NCBI RefSeq assembly: GCF_046523945.1 | Contig: NZ_CP171363.1 | Coordinates: 2,604,001 to 2,668,000, forward strand | DNA from: Faucicola mancuniensis | Lineage (GTDB): Bacteria > Pseudomonadota > Gammaproteobacteria > Pseudomonadales > Moraxellaceae | Length of the DNA stretch: 64,000 nucleotides | Reading direction: 5' to 3' | In this document: positions 22,301-33,864 of the stretch, one piece after another | Position numbering within the stretch: position 1 is the first letter of the stretch | Layout of the letters: each line of letters starts with the position of its first letter | Notes under the pieces: model-generated | Told to the model about the DNA's origin: nothing | Seen by the model: only the letters and a program-made list of their open reading frames with translations | The model's database searches: none | Position numbers and translations under genes: made by a program

Positions 22301-25300
22301 TGCCGTTTTTTGAGCGGATGATGGTGTCACCTTGGCCTACCACCACACTGCCAACATCTTCAGTATGCCCAGCTTTGATATAGTTGTTGTTATCATGAAT
22401 GGCGTTGGTTTGATAACCAGTGTTGACGGCATTAAAGGCGATATTGCCACTGCTAATCAGTTGGGTGCTACCACCATGGTTAATCAGCTGACTGGCATTG
22501 AAGCTCGTGTTACCTGCCACATCAATGGCTAACGTGGTCAGTGGGTTGCCTTCATTATCCACTTGACCTTTTAAGCCATCTCCCACGTAGATGCTGGCAA
22601 TTTGGTCAAGCCCAGTACGCCAAGTATTACTTTTGTTTTTTGAGCTTTCTGTGTGATATGTCGTTGAGGTGTTGTTTAAATTACCGCCCACACTCATTGA
22701 CATAGCACTGTTAGCTTTGATGGTACCACCAATGTTGTTGGTGTCTTTTTTACTATTGATTTGGATAAAGTTACCTTGAATGACACCGCCAGCATTGTTA
22801 TTGACATTGTTGGCACTCACACGCAAGGCATGATGTCCCACAATGTTACCTGAATTGCTTAAATCCCCTGTGAGTTGTAGGTCAGTGTTGTAACCCGCTA
22901 CTAAACTGCCATCCCCTTTGATGTCACCAACATTGGAGCGTACATAGACTTTAGGGACGAGGGCTTTTTGGGTTTGTCCATTAGGTAATGTCATGTCTTG
23001 TTCAACCAGCCAGACAATATCGGTGGTGAGCTGTGCCACCTGAGAAGCGGTCAGGGCAATACCTGGGCGTAGGTTTAACGCATTGGCACTGGTAATCCCA
23101 TTGTCCATCAAGGCTTGGTACATGGCATCGTCACTGCGGTAGTCACCTAAGAAGCGTTTACCAGTGAGCACCATGATTTGATCACGAATCATGTGTTGTT
23201 CATAGTAGCCATCTCCCAGGCGTTTGTGCATATTGTCCTGATTGAGCCCCAAGCGTTTCATCATGTAGTCGGATGATAACCAGTTTTTATAACCGGCAAA
23301 CGCAGGGTCAGTGACGATTAGATAGCCGTTGGGGTTGTTGGGGTCGATTTTGTAGAGAGCACTGTTGGGTAAGCTGACAGCGGCCCCTTGGGTGCGAATT
23401 TCTTGAGCTTTTTGGGTATTGATGCTTTGGTTTAGTTGGTTGATAAGGTCACTTAAGGTGGCGATATCAACTTTTTGTCCTCCTTGTTGGGCAACCACTA
23501 AGTCAGCTAGCTGTTTTTGTTGCTCAGCGGTTAGGTTGACTGGGTTGGTTTTAGTGAAGTCCTGTAAGGCTTTGATGGCGTCTTGGACCCTAGCAAGGCT
23601 TGCACGGTCAACTTGTGTGCCGTTATTGGCTGTTTTGACGACTGTTAGGAGCGTTTGTAAATTGCCAATCGCTTGGTTGACAGCTGCCACTTGTTTGGTA
23701 TCAATTTGAGCTTGATTGGCTTGATTTTGATTGGCAACTGTGACCGCGGTGACATACACGCCACTAACTGGATTATTAATGTTGAGAATTTTTAAATCAT
23801 AAGGAGTACCTGTTGTTTTAGGATTCAGCGGTTGAGCCATATCTAATGGGGTTGAATTAGTATTTGTACCCCATTTTCCTTTGTAACACCAATTCCCTAT
23901 ACTCCTCCGACAGGTTTCATAAGGGCTATAATGGGTACCATTAAAATTCTCGTAACTGTATTTGGGAGTGATAGTTGTGGCTTCAGCATCCACATTGCCT
24001 GCTTGACCATTTACTTTAATGGTACCGCCAGCAATAATTTGGCTTTTATTGGTGTTAAATTTACCCAAGTCAAATACCATGTTACTACCCGAAACAATTC
24101 GACTCGGGTCACTAGTCACGGTGTCTTGCCCACTTAATAGCTCTGTATATTTGTAGCCATAATAATTATCATATAGCTCACCCGTTTTTAGAATTTTTAA
24201 TCTATGGCGTCCGTCATTGTTATCTTCAGACGTAATTTCAACTACTTTTTCATTATAAATTGGATTACTACCATCACCTGAAATGCTATACTCAACTATC
24301 GGATTATTTTCAAGGACCTTTAACGCTGTTTTAAAATCCGCATTGATATTATTGAGTGTTTCAGTGGCAATCTGCATCGCACCCAATGACTCAATGGTTG
24401 CCCCACGGTTGGTCACGGTGGTGGCTTTGCCAGTGGCATGATTCTCGCTGTCTAAATCACCCCCAATGTGCAACTCACCATTACTTAAAATCTGAGCTTG
24501 ACCATTAAAATCACTGTTAAATTTACCACGACGTGCCGTATTTGGGTTATTGTTTAAGGTTTTTACCCCAATGTCCAAGCGTTCACGAGCGGCAATTACT
24601 GGGGCAGAATTAAGCGTATTGCCTGGGGTGTTATTAAGCGTATCGGCTTTAATCGCTAAATGCGTGCCATAGATACGACCCTCACTTAAATTATTCACCG
24701 CATTGCCAGCAGTAATCAAGGTGTCATTACCATTAATTAACCCATGATTGTTGATATCACCAGTGGCGTTTAATAACGTGGAGGCATTACTGACTAATTC
24801 ACCGGTTTGGGTGTTGTTAATGTCTTTGGCATTGACCGTCAGTTGTTTGTCAGCAGATAACGTACCGTCATTATTTACATTGCCTTGAGTGGTGATGGTT
24901 AATTCATTGGCGAGTAATTTATCACCTTTGGCATTGGTATAGTCAACCATTTGGTTAAGTGTCAGGCGATTGCCGCTGATTTCGCCGCCGTTGCTGATAG
25001 AACTAGCACTCAAGCTCGTCTCATTAGCTCGAATCACACCGCCAGCATTGGTAATGTTGCCCGTACTGCCTTGAGTGGTAATGGTTTTGGCTTCAATATG
25101 TCCGTTAGTGTTAGTTAGGCTTTGTCCCATCGCAACCTGGATGCCTTGATTGGCTAATAGTTGCCCTTGGATGTTATTCAAGGTTTGGGCATGAATCACT
25201 AAGTCATTACCTGCCACAATACCTTGATTGAGACTAACTTTGGTTAAATCTTGTTTGGTGTTTTGGTTATCAATACTATTGACGTTTAAAGTCATATTCT

Positions 25301-28300
25301 TAGTGGCACTGATAAGGCTACCGACTCCCGTGTTGGCTAAACCATTGGCGGTAATCGTGGTACTATCGCCCCACAGTTTACCGCTTTGGTTGTTGAGTGT
25401 GGCACTGGTGCCTGTGATGATTAACTGCTGATTACTGCCTATCACTCCTTGTTGATTGTTAATCTCATTGCCTGTGCTGGTGAGCGATAAGGCATCAGTA
25501 GCATTGATTAGACCTGATTGGTTGGAGATATCGCTTGCTTGCAATACGGCTTTGCCGTTGGCTAAAATCCCCCGACCTTCGCCTTGGGTGTTTTGGTTAT
25601 CTAGCAAACCAGTCGTGGTTAAGGTTAGTTGACCATCTTTATCCGCTTGTTGGATACTGCCACCTTGGTTATTTAGGCTTTGAGCAGCTATAGTCACATT
25701 ATTACCAATGACTTGACCAGCATGGTTGTCCATGACGCCTTGCGTGCTTGAGTTGATATTGGTTTGCGTGCTGATCACACCTTGGTTAGTTAAGGTTTGT
25801 TGGGTTAAGTTGATATCTTTGCCCGCTTGAATATTACCGCTCGCTTGGTTAGTCAGTTTTTGGCTGCTTGCGGTAATGGCATCTTGGCTGCTGATGGTAG
25901 CATTATTGTTTAAGGTGTCACCGCCGATGTTTAATGCTTGATTGCTATAAATTAAACCAGCATTGGTATTATTGAGGGTGTCTGCGTGGATATCAGCGGT
26001 GGTATTGGCTAATAGCTGAGCTTTCGTATCATTATTTAAGGTTCGTGCATTGACGTACAATGCTTGAGCACTTTGGAGTACAGCTTTTTCACCGCTGTTG
26101 GCTAGAATGCCAGCGTTTACGGTTAAATCACCTGTGCTGGCAATGACCTGACCTTGGTTATTATTTAAACTGCCTGCGGTGACGGAAAGTTGATCGGCTT
26201 GTATACCCCCAATATCATTGTTAAGCGTACCAGACACCGTGGCAGTTAGTTTGCCATTGGATAGCAGTTTGCCCGTTTGGCTATTATCAAGATTTTGGGC
26301 AATTAGCGTCGCTGTGCCAGTCCCGGCATGAATGACTTCGCCACCTTGGTTCTGGATATCGCCCGTTGCCATTAAGCTAAGATTGGTGGCATTGCCGCCT
26401 AAGTGACCTTGCTGATTGTCAATGGTACCCGTGGTTAATACAAAGTCTTGAGTGCCTGTTTGCTCAAGGGTGCCTCGTTGGTTGGACAGTGATTGCACTT
26501 TAAGTTGGTAACTATCGGCTTGCGTTATAGCGGCATTGTGGTTAAGGGCGTTGGCGGTGAAACTGGCTTGTTGGCTAACTTTGTTTTGTGATTGACTTAA
26601 ATCGATATTACCCAAGGTGTTTAATGACAGATTAACCACTTGATTACGACTGCCGTGGTAGTCGAGTGCTGAACCCGTGACTGTCATACCCCCACTGGCA
26701 ACATTGTTACCTTGGTTATGCTGTACACCAGTACTGGTGATGGTCAAGTGTTGTGGGGTGGTTGATAAGCTATTATCAGGGCTTAATCCTGCCACCAATC
26801 GACTACTTTGGGCTTGATTAAGTTCACCGGTTTGAATTGCTAAACGACCTTGGGCGGCAATCGTTGCTGTGTTGCTCAAATTAGTTTGGTTGTTGATATG
26901 CGTATTGGCTAAACTTGAAATGCTGCCACGATTGTTCAAGATTTGACTGTTAAGGTTTAAGTCCCCACGACTGGTTAGCTGAGCTGAGTTGGTGACCGCT
27001 TGAGCCGTTAGGACCAAGCTGCCATTATCACTGTAAATAACCCCGTTACCGGTATTGTTTAAATCACCCTTGAGGTTAAGTTGATTGGCTTTTACGGTTC
27101 CTGTGGTATTGCTAGCAACCACTTGACCGTCGGTATTGATTAGGGTATGTGCACTAACGGTTAAGCCATCCCCTTGAATTTGTCCTTGGCTATTATCAAT
27201 ATCGCCAGCAATCTGCCAGGTTTGATCGGCTAGGCTTAAGATATTGCCCTTGTCGCTGTTATTTACATTATTTGCGGTTAAACTTAACTGACCATTACCT
27301 GCATGTTCAATACGACCCGCTTTATTTTTTAACGTTGGGGTATTGATTATGAAGTTTTGGCTATTGGTGGCAATCTGACCTTGTTGGTTGCTAATACCGC
27401 CAGCGAAATTAAAGGTTAAGTCAGCAGTACCACTTTGTCTAATTGAGCCGCGTTGGTTATTTAGCTGGTTGCCTGTTAGTTGCAGGGTTTGACCACTTAG
27501 TGTACCGTCTTGGTTATTTAGCGTGCCTTTAGCAACCAGCGTCAACTGATGGATGGCGGTAAGGCTTGCCCCTTTCGTTGATAAATCCCCTTGGCTTGCC
27601 ATCTCAATATCCGCTGCTTGGGTTTTGCTGCCATTTAAGTCAGTTGGATTGCCTTGTAAGCTAGCTTTGCCGGTCGCAATATGGGTACCACTACTGGTGA
27701 GTATACCCACTGCATTCATGGTTAGGTTGGCTGGGGTGGTGCTTAAATTGCCTTGGGTGTCAATGCCTGCGGCTAATATGCCGGTGTTGTTGACGGTTTG
27801 GGCGTGAATATTGGTGTTGCCTTGAGCGGCGATTAAACCCGTAGCCGTGTTGGTCAGACTGCCCATGGTAAGCGTATTACCTGTGGTGCCATACAGTTGC
27901 CCACTGTTGGTAAGTGTCTGGCTGGTGGTGCTGAGTTTACCACCTGCTACCACACTGCCTTTGTCATTTTTGATATCGGTCGCATGTAAGCTCGCATCAC
28001 CTTGAGCCATGATATGACCATTTTGGTTGGTCAGGTTGCCTTGGCTATCAAGGTTTAAATTGCCCTCCGCTTGAATCGTGCCTTGGCTGTTGTAAACTTG
28101 GGTAGCCGTGATGGTGGCTTGTTTGCCTTGAATACTGCCTTGTTGATTGTTTAATTCACTTGTGCTAAGGCTAATATCGCCTAGGGTGGCTAAGACACCT
28201 TGTTGGTTGTTAATTTGCGGGGCGGTGAGGCTAATCCCTTGTTTGGCAACAATTTGCCCTTGTTGGTTGTTAAAACGGGTTAACTGCCAATCGAGTTTGT

Positions 28301-29985
28301 CAAGTTGGATACGACTGTTGATGTTGTCAATTGCTTGGGTGTTTAATCCATTAACCACAATACTACCTTGGCGTTGATTGGTAACGCTTGGGCTGGTCAC
28401 TGTCATGGCACCATTGGCAGTGATGACGGCATTATTGCCTTGGTTGACTAAATTGTCCGCTTGGATATTGCCATCGGCGGTTATGGGTGCAAGCACCGGT
28501 TGATGGCTGTCCGTTGTCGGTGTGGTAGCGGTTGAGTTTGCCACTTGCTTGGTTGATCCAGTTTGTGCGGTTGATGGGGCAGTGGCTAGGGTTGGGGTAG
28601 TCGTCGCTGGGTGCTTGTCGTATAGGCTTTGACCAATGACGGCGTTGTCTTGGTTGGTTAAGTGTTGACTGGTCACATCAAGTTTACCACTGCCGGTTTG
28701 TTCAATACGGTTGGTTAAGGCTTGGGGTTTTTATATTGACTTGTCCGGCACTGATGAGCCCTGTGTTAGTGATTTGGCTTTGAGTAGTGGCATCGGTTTT
28801 AGTATGACTGCTAATGACGCCGCTGTTTTTAAGGGTTGGGCTGTCCAGTTTGACACTATCGGTCTTTGCTAACGGTGCCTTGGTTGTCAATACTACCGGT
28901 GTGTTTTAGATTTACCCCTTGTTTGGCGTTCATGGAGCCGGTGTTAATGAGGTTACCTTGGTTGTCTAGCGTGAGTGTGCTACTACTGCTGATGTCACCA
29001 GCATTGGTCACCCCCATACCTTTGTCGGTACCAATCAGACGAATTCTGCCAGCATACATGCCGCCTAGGCTTGAGATGTCTAAAGCCACGCCCGTGCTTT
29101 GATTGACACCGTTGTGACTAATTTTAGTGGTGGCTGGATTGGTTTCATAGCTAACCGTGTTGTTACCCGTAATGACATCAAGCTGTTTGCTGTAAACTTT
29201 AGCGTTAAGGGCAGTGGCTTGGCTAATCAGCTGGGTATAGTCGCTTTGGCTATCATCTAAGCCTTTGCCTTCAACGGTCATCTTACCGCTACCTATTTGA
29301 AATCCGGTTAAAGTGTCGTTGTTAAAGGTGGGTTTACCGGTGGTGAGCGTGGTACGAGCAGCGTTGATAAAACCACAGCCTGAGCAGGTGATACCCGCGG
29401 GATTGGCAATCACCAGTTCGGCTTTACTACCCGTAATTTCGGTGTAGCCAGCTAACTGGCTTGGATTACTAGAATTGACTTGGTTTAAGATGAGTTTGGC
29501 TTCACCTTTGGCAAGCCATGGGTTACCCTCTACCCAACCCGCAGTTTGGGTTTGTACATTGGTACGGCTGTTGTTAATAATAGCCCCATGCCTACCGATA
29601 TCAAATTGACTAAAGGTGTTTTTAGAAACCCTTGGCTATTTGGGCTTTGAATGTTAATTTGGGCTAAGCCATTGGCAGTGTTTAACACCGTGGCTTGCTC
29701 ATTTTTAGGAGCACCCTTATCTGCAATGATTTGGGTCTGTATCTCAGCATAGGCAACGTTTGCTACTCCTATGCTGACAAGGACAGCAGCAGTGAGACTA
29801 ACCCATTTGCTATAGCAGTAGTACACGACCTCATTGCTTCCATCTAGTTGGCTGTCAGCTAAAACTACCTTGTTACTATTCGCACCTTGACTACCGGCTT
29901 TGCCTTGTGCCACAGTTTTTTCTGAGACAACAACTAATCGACCTAGGTGTTTGTTAAAGATAACACGATACAGACGGCTGTTCAT
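19332..29985 (-). pseudogene. CdiA/FhaB-type filamentous haemagglutinin, copy B (full length, frameshifted)
   Basis: Same architecture as copy A: start at 29985 with AGGA upstream, ESPR, TPS domain, haemagglutinin repeats, two-Cys centre, C-terminal repeat region and type-1 pretoxin. The 9.3-kb frame 28676-19332 (3,114 residues) is open. The 5' end is broken at 29629-29631, near 28863 and near 28711. An intact protein would be about 3,550 residues. The unique tip follows NLGQTQGNYLSHDQF. It is Cys- and Tyr-rich (CIRGGLENC, CTASPNSYSCYQQ, ALNIANGFGYSAIKT, GWISEAGDAIMKKG) and ends NTGCKDMPEVQECQK. No Hint or VENN-like motif precedes it, and I do not recognise its family. It is coupled to the membrane immunity candidate. 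Confidence 0.88.
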
Positions 29986-30097
29986 ATGGGGTTTCCTAAT
30001 TTTTATCGGTATTTTAACCCCTATCCGTGTTTTTGTATAGTTTTTTAATAAATTAATAGGGTCTGCTATCGTTAAATTTAAGTTTAGTCTTTGATAA
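20265..30097 (-). repeat. Large direct repeat, stem copy B
   Basis: Nearly identical to the blocks at 890-10816, 34882-44714 and 59205-64000. It is the only copy whose upstream flank changes right after TTGATAA (30097), where an AT-rich, rep-linked region begins. Confidence 0.9.
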
Positions 30098-30323
30098 GCC
30101 ATTCAAAAATTTTTTAATTTGGTTGATGTGATTGTAAACTTTACTAAACACTAAAAAATTAAGTTTTTTTACAATTAAAATTTATATTTATATGATAAAT
30201 AGTCCAAAAATTCAAAAAATTAAAAATAAATTATCAAAAAATTTGTTTTATTGTTTTATAGCACTTTTTTATTGAGATTTTTTTATTATTTATCATGGGT
30301 TTATATGGTGGATTGTTTTTATT
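30098..30323. other. AT-rich non-coding region between copy B and rep 2
   Basis: No gene seen. Extremely AT-rich (runs of A and T) leading into the iterons; a plausible part of a second replication origin. Confidence 0.4.
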
Positions 30324-30367
30324 TAAAGGGGTTTGGTTACCAATATAAAGGGGTTTGGTTACCAATA
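30324..30367 (+). repeat. Iteron pair upstream of rep 2 (candidate oriV 2)
   Basis: Two head-to-tail 22-bp units (30324-30345 and 30346-30367) with core GGGGTTTGGTTACCAATA, followed by a partial third unit (TAAAG). The core differs completely from the iterons of rep 1, so the two initiators should recognise different origins. Confidence 0.7.
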
Positions 30368-30393
30368 TAAAGTTAATTTTTATTTTTACTTTT

Positions 30394-30420
30394 AAAAGTA
30401 ATTATAATATAATTACTTTT
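30394..30420 (+). promoter_or_regulatory. Palindromic operator / hairpin covering the rep 2 promoter
   Basis: 13-bp perfect arms AAAAGTAATTATA (30394-30406) and TATAATTACTTTT (30408-30420) around one base. A perfect TATAAT (30403-30408) lies inside. Position between the iterons and the ATG suggests an autoregulatory Rep-binding site. Confidence 0.55.
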
Positions 30421-30438
30421 TTATTATTGGATATTTTT

Positions 30439-31137
30439 ATGGGAAATCTAATTGTTAAAGATAATGCGTTAATTGAAGCAAGTCATAAACTTGGTGAAGT
30501 AGGACAACGTCTTATATTGCTTGCAATATTAAAAGCTAGAGAATTCTGCGATAATATTGAGCAATTAAAAGATAAAGAATTAATTATTCATGCCAATGAT
30601 TATATTAATGCTTTTAATGTAGAAAGACAAAGTGCATATAAGGCTTTAAAACAAGCTGTACTTGGTTTATATAGAGCTGAATGGGGATATAGATATATTA
30701 ACAATAGGGGTAATTTGGCGGTACGTTACGAACGTTTCACCCAATCTGCCGAATATGTAGAAAATGAAGCCACCGTTAAATTTATGTTTGCTAACGCCAT
30801 TATTCCGATGTTGGTGGAGCTTGAAAGGGCTTTTACAACTTATGAAATAGAACAAGTGGCAAAATTGCAAAGTCGTTATTCTATGCGATTGTATGAATGT
30901 TTAATACGTTTTAAAACCACAAAAATATTAAAAATTAGTTTAGAAGAATTACGTTTTAGATTGGGGTTATTAAGTCATGAATATATTCGTATGAGTGATT
31001 TTAAAAAAGATGTATTGAACTTAGCGGTTAAGCAAATCAACGAACACACCGATATTGACGTAAAATACGAACAACAAAAACAAGGGCGGAAAATTGTTGG
31101 TTTTACCTTTAGTTTTAAGCAGAAAAAGGATAAATAA
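30439..31137 (+). CDS. Plasmid replication initiator, Rep_3 family, rep 2
   Basis: 232 residues from the ATG at 30439. A longer frame from 30355 would run through the iterons and is rejected. MGNLIVKDNALIEASHKLGEVGQRLILLAI and the two winged-helix regions (SRYSMRLYECLIRF, DIDVKYEQQKQGRKIVGFTFSFK) match rep 1. The middle is diverged, consistent with its different iterons. The frame stops at a TAA where rep 1 has a CAA codon. The C-terminal extension continues in the same frame at 31171, so the stop looks like a nonsense change that removed a dispensable tail. Confidence 0.88.
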   Translation: MGNLIVKDNALIEASHKLGEVGQRLILLAILKAREFCDNIEQLKDKELIIHANDYINAFNVERQSAYKALKQAVLGLYRAEWGYRYINNRGNLAVRYERFTQSAEYVENEATVKFMFANAIIPMLVELERAFTTYEIEQVAKLQSRYSMRLYECLIRFKTTKILKISLEELRFRLGLLSHEYIRMSDFKKDVLNLAVKQINEHTDIDVKYEQQKQGRKIVGFTFSFKQKKDK

Positions 31138-31170
31138 AAACCTACCGATGATAATAGTAAACAAAATTCT

Positions 31171-31374
31171 ATGATTAAAATGACTGACAAACAGCGTTTA
31201 ATGTTTGCTAAAAAACTGGCGAGTTTGCCAGAGTTAGGCAGTTATGCCCCTATCGGAGCTAGTACTGATGATTTTGCAAACAAAATCGCTGATGAACTGC
31301 TAGACCCTACCAAATCTGAGTTTTATTTGCCTTTTTTGGGTAGGGTGGGGGTTAATTTGGGGGCGATTTACTAG
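31171..31374 (+). pseudogene. Detached C-terminal tail of rep 2
   Basis: 67 codons beginning MIKMTDKQRLMFAKKLASLPEL, in frame with rep 2 after its stop and about 90 % identical to the last 67 residues of rep 1. It could be translated separately, but is more simply read as a decayed end of rep 2. Confidence 0.6.
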
Positions 31375-31414
31375 TACCAATACAAAGAATTTTGCCGTTA
31401 AGCTGATGTTTTAA

Positions 31415-31552
31415 CTACTTTATGTTCTGGTTGTTTTTCCAGTTTTGTAAAGTGGTCTTGCTGATTTTGTATTCACTTGCTAGCTTTCGATAGGATATGC
31501 CCGATTCGAGTTTCGCTAGTATCATTTGTCGGTAGTCTTGTGAGTATGCCAT
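31415..31552 (-). pseudogene. Transposase N-terminal HTH fragment (second copy)
   Basis: Same 45-residue remnant as 15222-15359 (SQDYRQMILAKLESGISYRK), in the same place downstream of rep. It shows that rep end, transposase fragment and toxin remnant were duplicated as one block. Confidence 0.6.
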
Positions 31553-31600
31553 ACATTTTATTGTAGCATTTTTTTATTTCTATTACTATATTATTTTGCT

Positions 31601-31825
31601 CCATATACTACTTCAAATTTATATTGTGGATAATTTTTCTGTAACTTATTTATTGCATTTTGTGTTGCTTGACGTAATTTTGGAGAATCACCTTCCAAAT
31701 TAAATCTAAAATGTTTTATATTATTTATTTCATTCAAACTAGGTATATTTTGACTTCCCCCTGTTGCACTCCACTCGGGATTTTCGATTACATTAACAGT
31801 TCTACCACGGTCTTCAAAGGTATTT
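31601..31825 (-). pseudogene. CdiA toxin remnant (second copy, shorter)
   Basis: Matches 15408-15632 (TFEDRGRTVNVIENPEWS... ending EVVYGAK) with essentially no change, then breaks abruptly at about 31826 before the Hint tail. No start, no immunity gene. Confidence 0.6.
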
Positions 31826-31913
31826 TTCTTTAGACACGAAAAAGCAGTCTAAAAATACCTAACTAAATCCCTTAGCGTGCTATCTTTTCCGTTCGATATG
31901 CTGAACTGTATAA
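31826..31913. other. Junction with small inverted repeat
   Basis: TTAGAC and GTCTAA flank an 11-nt loop near 31835-31857, followed by unrelated sequence up to the stop of the next gene. It may be a weak terminator of the copy C operon or a transposon end. Nothing else seen. Confidence 0.3.
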
Positions 31914-32375
31914 CTAATAAAATTCACTCTTGGGGTTTCCTGACGTACCTGTGCCTTTATGCTTTATACGTTCCAACCATAAATCTTTTGGGATTCCTAA
32001 TTTACTAGATTCTTCTTCACTTAAATCACTAATTCCTTTCATAATCAAATTTACCCAACTATCTTCTTCTGGGATATAAGCAAAATTCATTTTAAACTTT
32101 CCGTCTTTACTAAGATGAACTTCAAAATGTGTCCACTTTTCATTGGCAAAAATTTTGCATTTTTGTAGCTTTTGTATTAAATTTCTCAATTGAATAAATA
32201 AATTGCTTGGTAAATTAATAAATTCCTTCTGGTTATTTAATAAAATATTTGTGCACCCTATTTGAGAAGATGTATCATATATGAAGCCATCAAATATGAT
32301 AGCTATTGCATCACTTGACATTATTGAAGCTAGTATATTAGCAATTTCTTGATAAATTTTTTGATCATCATTCAT
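31914..32375 (-). CDS. YezG-like (DUF600) immunity protein for copy C nuclease
   Basis: 153 residues, ATG one base after the toxin stop. The pattern YQEIANILASIM... and WTHFEVHLSKDGKFKMNFAYIPEEDSW matches the YezG/DUF600 family, immunity partners of polymorphic nuclease toxins such as Bacillus YeeF. It presumably binds and blocks the non-specific endonuclease tip of copy C in the producer's cytoplasm. Confidence 0.75.
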   Translation of the reverse strand: MNDDQKIYQEIANILASIMSSDAIAIIFDGFIYDTSSQIGCTNILLNNQKEFINLPSNLFIQLRNLIQKLQKCKIFANEKWTHFEVHLSKDGKFKMNFAYIPEEDSWVNLIMKGISDLSEEESSKLGIPKDLWLERIKHKGTGTSGNPKSEFY

Positions 32376-33144
32376 TTTATTTACCTGTCGGAGTGTTTTT
32401 TAAACTTAAAGGTTTCATTGGTATATTGTTTATCGTTTGATAAATAATAAATTCATTTGGTCTATTACTGTTGCCAATATAAATAGGTTCAATTTTTATC
32501 TGAACACTTTCGCCTAACTCTAAATGACTTTTCCAATTACTTTCTAATTGATACCATCGTCCACCATTTCTATTTAAAGTAGAATTCATGGGTACAATGT
32601 TAACTTTTTCACCCATTCCTCTAAACATAGACGATATAAGATGTCCACCGTCATCGTTAGCAAGCTTATCAGTTCCTCCCGCTTTTCTTTGCTCGTTCAA
32701 ATTACGGTGAGGATCAGCCCATGCTGTATCTAGTTTTAAATCTGCTTCAACTGAATGAACTCGTGAGTATGCATCAGTTTGATATTTGTAACCATCTGTT
32801 GTGTAGTAAGTTTGATTTGGTTGTGGTTTTTTGCCTTCAGGATTCCATGACTTCCCCTTTTCACCTGGCGTAAGTGTTTTTGAGCCATCTTCATTTAAAG
32901 TGACATCAGGTTTCTTACTATCTATAATTTGAACTTTAGGATTTTTTACACCTGTTATTTTTACCTCAACAAACTTGGGAGCATTCGGATTGGTAACTAG
33001 GTCTGGATTAGCAATGGTTGCTTTCCTTTCCATAAAAGTATTGCCCTTAGAATCAATACCAGTTTTATAGTCTGAAAAAGTAACATCATGACCATCAATT
33101 TTCTTAGTTTCAGGGTTTTCTCCTACATCTAAGAAGCAATTTTT

Positions 33145-33636
33145 ATTATGAACCCAAACCCCATCAAGACCACCAATACCTTTGACAAAGAAAGTATGGT
33201 CAGTATTAACTTCCAAATTGTAACTATTTAATGGCATTTTAACAGTATACACTTCTGAAATAACTTGCCACTCACCATTTGAGCCAAGAACCTTATAACC
33301 TTTCTTCAAATCACCTGCATTAATCCAATAGGCATTTTTAATATCGCCATGATACTCTTTGCCTATAGACGGCTTTGCAGGATCAATATCATTACCGTAG
33401 CTTGAAAAATAAGGATGTAAGCTGTCTGATACGATTTGTTGACTATTTCCACGACTATCAGTGATAGTAACATAAGTCGTATCTGGATCGATGCTGTTCA
33501 TGGTATGAAGAACTTTTTGATATCCCATGAATCCAGTCTTTTCATTTTTTGCCCAAACCATATCACCGATTTGGATTTCATTGATAGATTTATAACCGTT
33601 AATTGTCCGAACTTCCATATCACCACGGAAGGAGCA
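33145..33636 (-). other. Hint domain of copy C
   Basis: 164 residues from Cys (33634-33636, CSFRGDMEVRTINGYKSI) to Asn in GVWVHN (33145-33147), followed by KNC. It has the internal blocks SDSLHPYFSSYG and VNTDHTFFV. Beginning with Cys and ending HN is the intein/Hedgehog pattern for autocleavage. It is about 95 % the same as 16982-17473. Confidence 0.8.
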
Positions 33637-33708
33637 ATTGACTTCTTTAACATTAATCTCATTATTATGAATTTTATTATTGTTATTCTTTGACGATATT
33701 TGAGAAGT

Positions 33709-33864
33709 AGCCGTTGTTTTAGCCGTTGTTTTAGCCGTTGTTTTAGCCGTTGTTTTAGCTGTTGTTTTAGCCGTTGTTTTAGCTGTTGTTTTAGCCGTTG
33801 TTTTAGCTGTTGTTTTAGCTGTTGTTTTAGCTGTTGTTTTAGCCGTTGTTTTAGCCGTTGTTTT
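33709..33864 (-). repeat. 13 x 12-bp in-frame tandem repeat (TTAK linker)
   Basis: Thirteen units AGC[C/T]GTTGTTTT on the plus strand encode the peptide repeat TTAK, between the pretoxin and the Hint domain of copy C. Synonymous C/T changes show it is not all freshly amplified. Unit number can change without breaking the frame. Confidence 0.92.

Noticed and set aside
29986..30102. Upstream extension of the copy B (and copy C, to 44628) signal-peptide frame
   Set aside because: Opened only by a one-base difference in a T run (six versus seven in copy A). The shared ATG with AGGA and the ESPR start MNSRLYRVIF marks the true start.
30355..30438. Longer N-terminus for rep 2
   Set aside because: It would be translated through the iterons and the palindromic promoter; the ATG at 30439 aligns with the start of rep 1.
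33436..33693. Plus-strand open frame inside copy C Hint region
   Set aside because: Antisense shadow of the Hint coding sequence, without start signals.
33709..33864. CRISPR-like repeat array
   Set aside because: The 12-bp units are contiguous, have no spacers and encode TTAK in frame. No cas genes or repeat-spacer structure anywhere in the window.
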